From Mercurialis annua (lineage: Eukaryota; Streptophyta; Magnoliopsida; Malpighiales; Euphorbiaceae): 64,000 bases of DNA. A program made the translations under genes and the position numbers. Of this stretch, positions 35,672-47,168 are shown piece after piece. Below the pieces are notes generated by a model that saw nothing but the letters and a program-made list of their open reading frames with translations, did not search any database and was not told where the DNA came from. The stretch spans positions 41,507,001 to 41,571,000 of the forward strand of contig NC_065577.1 in assembly GCF_937616625.2 (NCBI RefSeq), given 5' to 3'. Positions within the stretch are counted from its first letter, which is position 1; each line of letters opens with the position of its first letter.

Positions 35672-36264
35672 GGCAAAAGGTTCAAAAAGACCTCAAACTT
35701 ATATGCCTGGAATATTTATGCCCTTCAACTACAACTAGGTTCAACCTAACTCACAAATTTTTTGAAATGAATTCCATAACAGTAAGCTAAAGATTTCTAG
35801 TTTGCATGAGCGACCAATTGTTTGATCTTGCAAATGAAAGGCAAATGTTCGTCTCTAGTTAATTGCGGCGGCATAGTCAATTCCGTCTTTTTGTTTGAAC
35901 TTAAACAGTGTCGGAAGAGGTTTTGAGAGGTCCTTTTATTCCAAATTTATTCCATGAACCAAACATAACCTATAAAAAAATTAAGTGATTTATCTTAAGT
36001 TAAAGCATGGGTCAGCGTGGGTATTTGGGATTTCATTCGTGGGTCAGTGTGTTTTAAAAGAAAATGTTTCACCTTGGAATAAACAGTAATATATTGTGTA
36101 AATAAACCAATTGAATGGCGTTTGGAAAAGAGTGACGGAGTCATGCCGGAAGGTTATTTATTTGATCATTTAAAAAAAATTGGGAGCGGAGTTAAACCGA
36201 GTTGTAGTTAAAGGGTATAATTATTCATGATATATAAGTTTGAGGGCTTTTTGCACCTGTTGCC
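35672..36264. mobile_element. Mutator-like MITE, about 593 bp
   Basis: Terminal inverted repeats of about 100 bp (left GGCAAAAGGTTCAAAAAGAC, right GGCAACAGGTGCAAAAAGCC read from the other strand; shared inner word cctcaaacttatat). The flanks TATTTGTTA and TATTTTTTT agree at 7 of 9 positions, a plausible decayed duplication. It interrupts a dispersed repeat copy. Confidence 0.6.
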
Positions 36265-38979
36265 TATTTTTTTTTAAATCACACAAGAATCATTTTAGAC
36301 TAAATTTATTATACATGCAGTTTCATAATATTATTATGAACAAGTAGAAAATCCTATATATAGTAGATGAAAGTGAAAATCATGAAGTTTTAGTTGAAGA
36401 GCAATTAACATGGCTACACAATTAAAATACTTCCGAATTTAATACTTATCTATATAATTAAACAAATTTAAATATTAAAATATTAAAATAGCATATTCAT
36501 TAAAGTTCAAAATCATTAATAAAATTGTTTTTCCTACGTGGAGGAGTAAACTATAAGTCTAGAACCGAAAATTATAAATGAAATAATTATCTTTTTAATC
36601 ATAGCCAATCTTCAAAACAAATTTGAATCTTTTGTATATTTGATATTTTAACTATAATTTTTTTAATTTGCTCAAATTTTAAATTTTGTATCTCATGACT
36701 TCAAGTTGACTAAGAAATATAGCATATAACCTCCCGTCTATAACCATTGTAAGAACACGTGATTCATGCATTCATTAGCAATCAAGTCCACAATTGTACA
36801 TGACTATAAGTTAATTTGAACAACTGTATATAATATTAAGAAAAAAATGTAAGATTTGGACAAATTACTAAGATTTAAATAAAATAATGTGATAGGTTAA
36901 AACATTTTTAATTTTTAATAATATTTGGCCTATAATTTTTTTATTTTAGAATTTAAACAATATTAGAGTAGTATATTAGCGTATGTGTTCAATGTGAAAT
37001 TATGTGGAAACATTAAAGGTTTCTTTCCTTTCTATGGATTCTTTAATTTTGTTGGCACGTAACTCACTACATCGATCAGAACAATCCGGACGATGAGGAC
37101 GGCCTTGCTTTTCAAAATTGCTGGGAAAGAAATCATCGGGAAAATGAGGGTGGCCTTGTTTTTTGAAATTGGTGGAGAAATGCATTGTTATCCTCTTGTA
37201 TCTCTTCAAATAACAAAACAGTTTAATATTTTATTTTGGTTTTCTCTAATATCTTAGCATAGTTTAGTTTTAGAACTAAATTGACTTGTCTCTCACTTAA
37301 AAATATACATGACTATCATTTGCATATACTCTTTTACTTTTATCGGTGTAAAAGTTTTTCTTAAACTCACTAAAAAATATATTTTTCTTTGTTGATTCTA
37401 AACTCTCTTTACAAAATGTTTTTATTGAAAGTAGGTTCAGAATTATGCTAGCTATTATCTCTAAAAATCACCCAAATCACACTAAATTAGTTATATCATA
37501 TAGCTTCATAATATTATTGTGAACAAGTAGAAAATCTACCATAATTTAATTGAAGAGTAATACTAATCAACATGACCAAAAAATTAAAATGCTTCTTCGA
37601 TATTTATTTTAAAAATTAAAGTACTATTTTAATGCTAAAATAGTATATTAATTTAATTTTGATTGAATCGATCGATTTTTAACCAAATCGACCTTTTACG
37701 TACCCATATTTCGAGCTAAATATCAGTAAGTTCTGTTTACTTAAAGATCTCATCTAGTCATCCTTTTAGCATGATATTTGGGATAATTTATTTTTATGGT
37801 ATCCAAATCATTATTTTATTACAATCTGGTGATTAAATTTTGATTCATTTTATTTTAATTATTAAACTTTAATTTAATTTCAACATAAGATTTTTTTGGC
37901 TAAAACTGCATATATGTGACAGTTGCTTTTCATTATTTTTTCCTGCAAACTTGTCCCGTATATATAATTTACTCGGGAAATTAACATTTCAAGTCATAAC
38001 CGGAACCAAAAATAGAGGGAGGGATTCTAACTCTTAGTACGAAACAAAATGAAATTATGAATACATGACAAGTTTTTAGATAAAAATAAACAACTAGTTG
38101 CAAAAAATAAACAAAAATCATAGTGCAAGCTGATTTAATAGAAATTAAATTAGTAGATTTTTGTTTTGTTTTAACCGAATCAATGTAGCTAGTAATTTTA
38201 ATTGAAGCCAATTTAATCAAATTAATAGAAATCTAAAAAACTTAATGTTGAACCGGCCAAAATAATTTATTAATTTGGTTAAACCAATAAAAATATAAAG
38301 AATAATAGTTAAAACTAAATAAATATATATATATATATATATTCAATATTTAATTTTTGTTTACTAAATTTTTAAAAAAATTAATCATAATCGAAATACC
38401 AACTGAACTGACTAAACAAACCTAATCATGTGAAGAATGTAAATAAACTTAATTGAAATATATCAATTAAATTAATTATGGTAAACCACAAAAACATTCT
38501 AAAACATTCACTATTTTTTTAAAATACATGATATCCTTATATATAACACTCCCACCAAAAACAATACAAATTTACATTTTTATGCTACAAATTAAATGAT
38601 GACACGTCAGCACGTATCTGAAAATGCATCAGTGTACATCAACCCTGGGTCAACATGATGATCAAGCCGGCGTCAAGGCCTCAAATACGTTAGAGATACA
38701 TCTTAAAATATATTTGATACATCTATGATACATCTCAAGAAAACATATCAAACACAATTTAGATGCACTTTTTCAAATACATTAGAGTTAATTGCAAGTA
38801 AATTCACCAATTTTAGCTTAATTTGCAGTTACAACATAAATTTTCAAACTTGGCAATGTCATCAACGAACTTTGCAATTTTGGAAAATTAATACACCGAT
38901 ATTTTTCTGAGATATTTTTATTGAGTTGAAAGCCGGAATTGCATATATACTAACACATGCTCAAAAAATGTGTTGCATA
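36265..38979. other. Spacer with the least interrupted copy of a dispersed repeat
   Basis: Bases 36270-36440 finish the repeat copy broken by the preceding MITE. About 37190-37760 is a further copy without an insertion (ttttggttttctctaatatc, gaacaagtagaaaatc, aacatgaccaaaaaatt). A 69-codon minus-strand frame at 37000-37209 resembles no known protein. 38320-38342 is a short TA tract. Otherwise AT-rich, no gene. Confidence 0.45.
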
Positions 38980-39539
38980 TCTTTACTATATATAAAAGCA
39001 CGGATGGGATGGGGGGACAGGCAAATTTACTGAATAATCCTTTTCAGTTTACTACTAAATAAAAGTTTTATAGTCATTAACTAATTAATTATTTAATTAA
39101 TCACTATTGTAATTAAAGTCCTAATTATAATAGGTAGCTAAATTATCTCCAATTTAATTTTTAGTATGTAAAAAATAACTAAATTGTCTTCAAATTAGTA
39201 GGAACACCTATCTTTTAGTTTAATTGAACTACAAAATTAAAATATTGTATTTGGTCAATATAATATTATTTAAATTACTATTTTATTATTTTTAAAGATA
39301 ATATTAATATAATTAAGTTAATTATGGTTATTATGGTTATTATAAAACCAAAAGAAGAATAAATTCAGTATGGAAAAAAAATTAATAACCGAATGTATTA
39401 TATTTACTTTTACAAAAATTCTTAACTAATTTAATATTAACTATAAATAGAAAATTGATATAATTATAATAAATTTACTAATATGTTCATTGACGAGTTA
39501 CGTTACGAGCCACGTGCATTGCACGTAATGTGAAACTAG
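38980..39539 (+). mobile_element. Non-autonomous Helitron, copy 2
   Basis: Starts with TCTTTACTATATATAAAAGC and ends with CTAG at 39536-39539, preceded by the hairpin ACGTGC-ATT-GCACGT; it lies between host A and T. It is the same family as copy 1 (2589-3121), in the opposite orientation, and the two align along most of their length with a few small indels. 560 bp, no coding capacity. Confidence 0.85.
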
Positions 39540-39575
39540 TATATATAAAATGTTTATAACATATATTAAATTAAA

Positions 39576-39885
39576 GGGTTAATGTCATAAAAATTCACCA
39601 ACTTTCCACGTTTTTTTTTATTTTAATCACGTAGTGTAAATTTTTTCATTTTCATGCACGAACTACCATTTTTTCTCAAATTCATGCACGGTGCCGAGGT
39701 GTCACGGCTCCATTGGTTTAATTCGCTGAGGGGGAGATCATTTTACACAAATGAATGGGTACCACCTCAGCAGCGTGCATGAATTTGAGAAAAAGTGGCA
39801 GTTTGTGTATGAAAATGAGAAAATTTAAACTGCGTGATTAAAATGAGAAAACATGTAAAACTCGTGATTTTTTTGACATTAACCC
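39576..39885. mobile_element. Mutator-like foldback MITE, 310 bp
   Basis: Inverted arms of about 130 bp (GGGTTAATGTCATAAAAATT on the left; GGGTTAATGTCAAAAAAATC from the right) flanked by the 9-bp duplication TAAATTAAA (39567-39575, 39886-39894). The arms meet around gcatgaatttgag and ctcaaattcatgc words. It lies only 36 bp from the Helitron. Confidence 0.85.
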
Positions 39886-40172
39886 TAAATTAAAATATAT
39901 GTGTTGCATGCTCTAAAAATGTTTAAATTATATATCAATGAGTATTTATCATGTATTATATGTGAAAAGAACGTATAGATTATGTATGAATGGTGTATAT
40001 CAAATGCATCTATAGAAACACATCTAAAACATGTCTCATTATATAAATATATATAAAATTACGACGCGTCTAAGGGCGGAACTAGGCATATGCCTAGAGG
40101 GGCCCTGTAATTTATTTATTTTTAACAAAACATCCTTTTACTTTTTAGTTTTTTTAAATACTTACACACACA

Positions 40173-40180
<8 letters not shown>

Positions 40181-40243
<63 letters not shown>
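40181..40243. repeat. (TA)n microsatellite
   Basis: About 31 TA units following a short cacacacatgtgtgtgtg palindromic lead-in. The rest of 39895-40458 is AT-rich without a gene. Confidence 0.95.
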
Positions 40244-40245
<2 letters not shown>

Positions 40246-40458
40246 CATGAATCAGAAAAAAAATTATAAACGCATCAAGATATTAATGTTGATGAGATGG
40301 TGTGTTGAAGAAATTAGTGAGCTGGCATATTGATGCAATATCGTGTTTGACGCGTTCACACAAGCAACATGTATTATTTTTAGTGGACCCATTTAAATAT
40401 AAAAAAGATATTGGATGAAAAATATTTGAAAACTTAGCATTTTTGATACTATTAAAAA

Positions 40459-40695
40459 TAGGGGGTGTCAAAATAATCGTGTCGTTAGCCGTGTAATTGT
40501 GTTAATCGTGTTATCCATTTATTATCTTAACGTGTTAATCGTGTCATATCATGTCATTCGTTTAAAATTCGTGTCGGGTGGGAGATTTTGATACGATTAG
40601 TTAAATGGGTCGTGCTTGTGTTAGACTCTAATCGTATCAACAAAGTGAGTTGACACGACACGAACACGACCCGCCAATCCATTTTAACACTCCTA
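40459..40695. mobile_element. hAT-like MITE, 237 bp
   Basis: The ends TAGGGGGTGTCAAAATAATC and TTAGGAGTGTTAAAATGG (other strand) fit the hAT terminus AGGGGTGTCAAAA. The flanks ATTAAAAA (40451-40458) and ATTAAAAG (40696-40703) agree at 7 of 8. The interior repeats cgtgt words (aatcgtgtcg, cgtgttaatcgtg). A related but less complete copy lies at about 57500-57800. Confidence 0.65.
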
Positions 40696-40883
40696 ATTAA
40701 AAGTGTTTAATATTATTTATCCAAAGAAAAGTGTTTAATATTTTTTTGTTTTTCCATTTAGTTAATATGATTCAACCGATTGTTTCGTCATCCCTAATTC
40801 TAGCTCTAATGGTAACATCTTGAAGTCCCCGAAAACAGACTCAAACTCAGCCCATTTGGAGGAACAGGAGCAATATATTAAAG

Positions 40884-43800
40884 AGGAAATTAGGCTCTAC
40901 ACCACTAAACACCTATTTATTCTCACTTATACAGACGCGCGTAATATTTTCCAAAATCACCTCACCTATCTTTTTCCTTTCTTCTTTACATCTTTTCTTT
41001 GATTTTTTTACTGTTTATATTTTTGAAATATACGATTTGTACGGCAAAGCAGAGTAGAGGTCTTTTGTGTCAATCGATTCAGATGAGAATCATATCCGCT
41101 GAGATCTCTCCGGCCATAACACAAAATTTCCATTGAATTGGCTAGGGCTTACGATGTTGGATTTGATTTAGTTGTGATTGAATTGAAATCAACAGATGAA
41201 TGAGTAACGGCGGGAAGATCGTCGAGAGCTTCTAATTGGACCCCATTCTACTATTGTTGTTGTTGAGATGGAAAGGTACGCTGCTATTCTCAGTATTGCG
41301 GCGGAGGCGTGTCAACTTGATTGAATATATGAGATGCTTGTATTTGTTCATCAGGCACTGCCAATTGACAAGGCGTAAACAAATTCATTCTTTTAAACAA
41401 CTCAGAGCCATCGTCGTCTGTCTTTTTCTTTTTGTGTTGTTTAATGTGCAAATTGTAAACAGTCTACGGTTTTTCTCCCTCTATTTCCATCACTCTATTA
41501 TCTTTTACTAAATAGTTTCTAACAGTTCACTAAAAGGTTACTAATTTTATATTTTTTTTTTTAAATTTGGTCCTCGATTCCTCGTTGCTATCAGTACTGA
41601 GTTTGTGTTAGGATGATGATGATGATCGCCTTCTCAAAGCAAGACAGATTAAGTGTCATTTCTATTGTTTCCCTCCTCACTGTGCTTTCATTCGTGGTTT
41701 ATTATTCAATAGGTAAATAATATATTGTGTTAAATTGTGTGCAGCAAGTGGTTTTTGGACGAGATTGGTGTTGAAGGTTTGATTCATTTTCTTTATCTGT
41801 TGTTTTAAATTATTAAATTTTATGGGAAAATTGTGCAAAAAAAATTGATTAGAAGAAATTAAGTTAATTATGTTCATGCTCTCACAGTTCTCATCATCAG
41901 TTAGCTAAGGAACTCTCTATTCCTCATATTGTTGTGGGTACCTAATTCTTCTAATTCTTTAAAGAAATATCATATTTTTTTAACTTGCTGTTTGAGGTGT
42001 GTGTTTTGTTGATTTTGATTCTTTGTGGATGATGTCACTTTGGTTGGTTTTATCTGAATTAAACTCTAATTGAAAATCCTTGCTTAAAGAATGGAGATAT
42101 TGGTTGCAAATCGTGTAAAGTTACCAATTGTCCATGTCTAATTGCAGGGAGTCCCATTAAAGGTCACTCTCAAGATCTGGAAGTAAGTTGACTTCCTCCA
42201 TAAAAGGTAGTATAAACGGTTGTGCGGCGGCTTTGTTTACTGCTGCAGATGTCGTTAGTGAGCCACAGATTGGATGTTGTTGCTTGACGGTTGAGCCAAG
42301 TATTTTGGTGATGAATGAAGTTTTTGATTTGTAATTTTTATGACCAGGTTTGCCGTTGGTTAACCAATGGTTAACCAATAATTTTAGACTTAAAAAAGAC
42401 GATTTAGGTTTTGTGACAGTTGTTGTTGCGGTGGTGAAGGTGAAGGGGTTTATAATAAAATTTTGTAATTATTTCTTTTGCTGGTTAACCAATGGTTACT
42501 TAAGGTACACCAATAATTTTGTTTGTAATGCACTATTGTATTAGTCTATAAAAAATTTATTTTAATTTTATTATTGGTTTACCAATAGTTTACTAATAGT
42601 AAACTAATAATTTTATTTTTGTAATACTGTTAGTAAACTTTAAGTTAACTGTTGGTAAATTTATAATTATCTTTTTGGTGATGCTATTGATTTTTTATGT
42701 AATTTTTTTTTTCACTTGTGTATCTGTAATGATTTTATTGTTGGTTAACTAATGGTTGACTATTGATACACCAAAATTTTTAATAGAATAAGTAATAATT
42801 TATTTTAACACTTTATAATTAAAAAATAAAAAATAGTTTATTTAAATATAATATTTTTGATGAAAATTATGCTTGTAACCATCAAATTATTAGCTATATC
42901 CATTTGTGATTTTCATCTTTTTGCGTAATCTATGCTATTTACAGAGCTTCAATAAAGATAGACTCATGAAATAAAAAAATGCTAATATTTAGCATAAACA
43001 TACTGCACATTTAAGAAAATTAATAAATTTATTTTTAGTACACCGTTAGTTAACCGTGAGTAAACGGTCGATAAATTTATAATTTAATTTCCATTTTTAA
43101 AAAATTAATATAAATTTTGTTATAGTACACCGTTAGCTAACCGTGAGTAAACTGTCGATAAATTTGTAGTTAATTTTCAAAATATTATTTCCGTCTTTTA
43201 AGAAAAATATCCAGCAAAGTCGCAATTGTAAAGGACAAACAAATATAGTAAATTGATGGTATACCAATATTTAATTCCTTATTAGTTAACTAATAGTAGA
43301 CCGTTAGTAAATTGAGTAGATCAATAGTTAACTACCTATTAGTTAACTGATAGTAAACCGTAAGTTAACTACTCATTTAGTAAACCAAAACATAAACTAA
43401 TTTTGTATATATTTATAATACTGATAGTAAATCAATAGTAAATTCTTCTTTTAATAAATTGTATATTTTTACCAAAATATTATTTCCATCTTTAAAAAAA
43501 AATAGCTAATAAAATCGCAATCATAAAGGACAAACAAATATAGTAAATTTATAGAAGATCAATAGTTAACTACCTATTAGTTAACCGATAGTTGACTGTT
43601 AGTAAATTGATAGCAGATCAATAGTTAACTACCTATTAGCAAACTGATAGATTTGGGTGCTATTAAAAACTTGCAAGTATATAATGAACAATTAAACTGA
43701 TAGCAAACCGATGATAAACTTTTTTTAAGTAAAAATAAATAAATCAATAGTAATTTTATCTGTTGATAAATTGAAAATAAATTGATAATAAATTTAACTA

Positions 43801-44682
43801 TAATAATACATTTTATTTTTATTTAAAATAATCTTTATAAAAATATAAAGATTTAAGGTTAATCTTTCGATTGATATTTTAGTGGATGAGCATAATATAC
43901 TTGGATTAAGAAAATAAAAAAATAAGATTAAAATATAATGTTGCCTTTCATCAAAAACTAAGCATGCACATTTCCACTGCACGCATCATACACATTTTCA
44001 TTATTCTGAATCATATCTTCTCCTTTATGCTACTCATTTCTCAGATCAAAAAACCCAGCACAACAACTTTGATCATTTTCTTTTCTAACAGGTAGCCGTC
44101 GGGAAACCATCACCTCCACCATTTGGTTCTACACTTTCGCTGCCGCCAAGAGTATAATGGCTGGGCTATTGTTGAAACCCATCCTCTAGAAATTTCAATT
44201 CAAAAGTTTTAACCTTTAAACATTTTATACAAAGATTTCTAATATCACAGAACCCATTTTTATATTTTATCAGCTGGTGGAGTTGGTCTTTTTTCAAACA
44301 AATCTTGTCGGTATTCAACCACCACCTCCATTTTTGCCAATTCCTTTCCATCTCCGGTCGCTACTACTTTCATTGTTTAACTTCATCAATTCTCAGATTT
44401 TCCATGGCCGTCTTCAGTCGCCGGCGGATTTCCGACCCAAGATCAAGTTTTGGAGTCTGATCTTGTGTTAATTTGAAGATGGCTGTTGTATCAAATCCGG
44501 CGGTTCCTTAAAATCATCCGATCAGCATTGTAATTTGGCATATCAATCAAACCGTATATTTCAAAATTGAAAAATATATTTTTGCAAGATATCTTGGTCG
44601 AATCGTAAATCTCAACATGTTTTAGTTAACAGGTATTTGTGAGATTATTTTGCTAATTAGTAGGTATTTGTCTAAAAAACCC
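40884..44682. mobile_element. Large candidate Mutator-like element E1
   Basis: Flanked by TATATTAAAG on both sides (40874-40883 and 44683-44692), but the terminal repeats are poorly matched, so the boundary is a hypothesis. Inside are gene-like pieces: 41060-41340 (GC-richer), a short frame 41613-41712 that encodes a signal-anchor-like sequence (SVISIVSLLTVLSFVVYYSI) ending at a good donor, and 44095-44520 (GC-richer). A long array of GTTAAC-centred words fills 42344-43790. No transposase is recognised. It looks like a non-autonomous element carrying captured fragments. Confidence 0.4.
42344..43790. repeat. Degenerate 10-11 bp periodic GTTAAC / TAGTAAAC array
   Basis: Words such as ggttaaccaatggttaacc, ttagttaaccgtgagtaaac, tagttaactacctattagtt recur every 10-11 bp over long stretches (43040-43170, 43250-43400, 43555-43650). 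Two longer direct repeats (around 43185-43260 and 43483-43550, word aaaggacaaacaaatatagt) are embedded. The same words return at 45430-45485, 45745-45920 and 46000-46160. Confidence 0.75.
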
Positions 44683-44692
44683 TATATTAAAG

Positions 44693-46674
44693 AGAAAATT
44701 AGCCCATATACTGTTTTGGGCCAAAATATTGTGATTTTTACGGTGACCAAATTCATTTTAATTTTTTACGGTTACAAACTTTTTTTTTTGATTTAACAAT
44801 ATATATTTTACACAAATAAGTTTATAAATTTGACAAATACTTAACTGTTAATTCAGCAAACCCACAATCAATTCGTTACTTTCCTATTTCTTAAGATTTT
44901 CTCTAGATTTTTGGGACCTTATATGCACTTTCCTTTTCCTCATATATTTTTCCTAGATTCTTGCCTTCAATCTGTAACTCCTATCATTAACAAAATATTT
45001 CCCATTTTGTTTAGAAATTAGGTTGAATATCTTCTGAAAATGACGAAAACAAGGGCTGCCAAAAAACCCACCTCCAACCGAGAAATCTCTTCATCTCTCT
45101 CAGCCCGCCTCCGACGCAAGCTCTCCGCCATCGCGACCGCCATCGAGTTCGATTTTGCTGCAGCCCTCAGCTAACTATTTGTCTCAAGCCCGCCGCTGCC
45201 AAGCTGCCGCCGTACGTCCAAAAATCGCAGATATGAAGCCATGGAGGAGACGACAGAAACGTCAAAAAATCCGTTGATGTCAAGGTAATTGTTCTAAAAA
45301 ATCCTTATATGTTATTGCTTTTAGAGTTCAGAATCCGACATCGTCTTTAATTAAAATTCCTTTGATCTTATAATAAACAACAACCTTCAATGTTGTCATT
45401 CTTGCATTTTTAAAAAATAATTACTGTCAGTATCCATGTTAGTTAACCATTAGGTAACTATTAGTACACTATTAGTTAATTCATAACAGAAACTTTAATT
45501 CTGCAAGCATTTCTAAAGTTTTTGAATCGTCTTTGTTATTTTTTATATTGCAGTTTTTTTCTGCAAACTGATGAAAAAAACGATGAACGAAGGCGGTTTG
45601 AGTTGAACGAAGAAAGCAGTCGTTGGAGTGGGACGAAGATAGGCGAATGATGAACGAAAGCGAACGATAAACGAAGGCGCGGTGTCTGGCAGCTGTTGTC
45701 TTTTTTTATTATAATTGGGATATTGGCAATGATGTACAAATAATTAAGGTTAACTATATGTTTTTTAATGGTTAATTAATAGTTAACTGACTTTTTATGA
45801 ATTTTTATATAAAATATGAATATATATTGATAATTACTTTTTTTAATTACAATTAACTAATATGTGACTAATAGTTAACTAATTGTGCCTATTTAATGAG
45901 TAATAGCATACTATTAGTTAACTGCATGTTAATTTCATATTAACTTTATTTTTTCAACCTAATGTTAAGTTATTAAGAACAAATTGATATTTTTAATGAT
46001 TCATAGTATACTATTAGTTAACTGAAAAGTAAAACCAATGTCTACATAAAGATCTTCCTTCCATACTCCGTCATATCAGAACTTTCAATGTTGTCATTCT
46101 TGCATTTATAAAATAAAAAATTTGTTAATTTTCATATTAGTTAACCATTAGGTAACTATTAGTAAAATTTTATTATTTAAAAAAAATCAAATCGTTTTTT
46201 TGTTGAAAAAATAATACAGCTAGTTTTAAAAAAATTGTTATTTGTTTTTTAAGAATCATGTATTTGAATAATCATGTATTTGCCATTATATATGGGAATT
46301 ACATTTGAATTTCTTGTTTTGCTGGATTTTTTTTATTTCTCAAATGCTTGTTGTTTTCATTTTTTTAATCATTTTATTTTTTTGGTTTCCCTTTTGCCGT
46401 TTATGGCATATAATTCAAATTATCAGTTGCTATAATTAAGGATTATTAAAGATTTTTGAATATTAATTGCTATATATTTATGCTTTGAGATTTTGTAGGA
46501 GATTTTGATTCTTGTAACCACTTCCTTCCTTTTTTATAGTTGACAGTAATCCTCAAATATCATAAAGTTATTTGTACAATTTAGAAACTTAAAAAGTATG
46601 TCATCAACTTTTTTTTGGTCAACAGTAAAAATCTAATTAAGTATAGCCATGTAGGGTACTTATTTAAAGAAGCC
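44693..46674. mobile_element. Large candidate Mutator-like element E2
   Basis: Shares the left flank TATATTAAAG with E1 and has a further identical copy at 46675-46684. Subterminal sequences match as inverted repeats (tgatttttacggtgaccaaa near 44731, its complement near 46611-46630). Inside are a GC-rich piece (45040-45300) with a 44-codon ATG frame beginning MTKTRAAKKPTSNR, a second one (45560-45690), and GTTAAC-word arrays like those of E1. A direct repeat (word caatgttgtcattcttgcat) occurs at about 45388 and 46085. No transposase seen. Confidence 0.45.
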
Positions 46675-46684
46675 TATATTAAAG

Positions 46685-47168
46685 GGTTCATGCATATTGT
46701 AAATGCAAGATTTGCGAGGCACGTACTCCACCCCCTATGGGTGTGGAAGGACCATCAAACCGAACCGACAAATTTGATTCAATTTAATTTAATCTTATAA
46801 CAAAAAAGTTATATGTTTGATTTGATTCGGTTGTAACCTTATAAAAATTGCAGTTAATTTTAACGTAAACCTAACCAAACAAATCGTGCTGAATTACCGA
46901 TCCAATTCAATTTAAAAAAATTACACTTTCTCATAATTTATTTTAAAAAAGAATAATTTTAGTTATGTTTGGTTTCAACCGAATGCTCACCCGAACCATC
47001 AATAAAATGAAATATAATTAAACCATCAAAAGGTTGGTAGTGGTAGCTAAGTAGCATTAAATATTATGGTAGGTACCAACAATATTAATATAGTTCTCAT
47101 GGTTCTTGAGTAATGTAGACTGAAAATTCAAAGTTTTCAACTAAATAAAAATTGATAAGAAAATAAAA
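46685..47168. other. Upstream region of the serine hydrolase gene
   Basis: Bases 46740-46995 form an AACCGAAC-type hAT-like repeat (gggtgtggaaggaccatc on the left, ggttgaaacc type words on the right) without a clear duplication. The remainder is the promoter of the gene at 47169; no obvious TATA box stands out. Confidence 0.4.

Noticed and set aside
37000..37209. 69-codon minus-strand frame
   Set aside because: Slight internal repetition but no recognisable family; too weak to call a gene.
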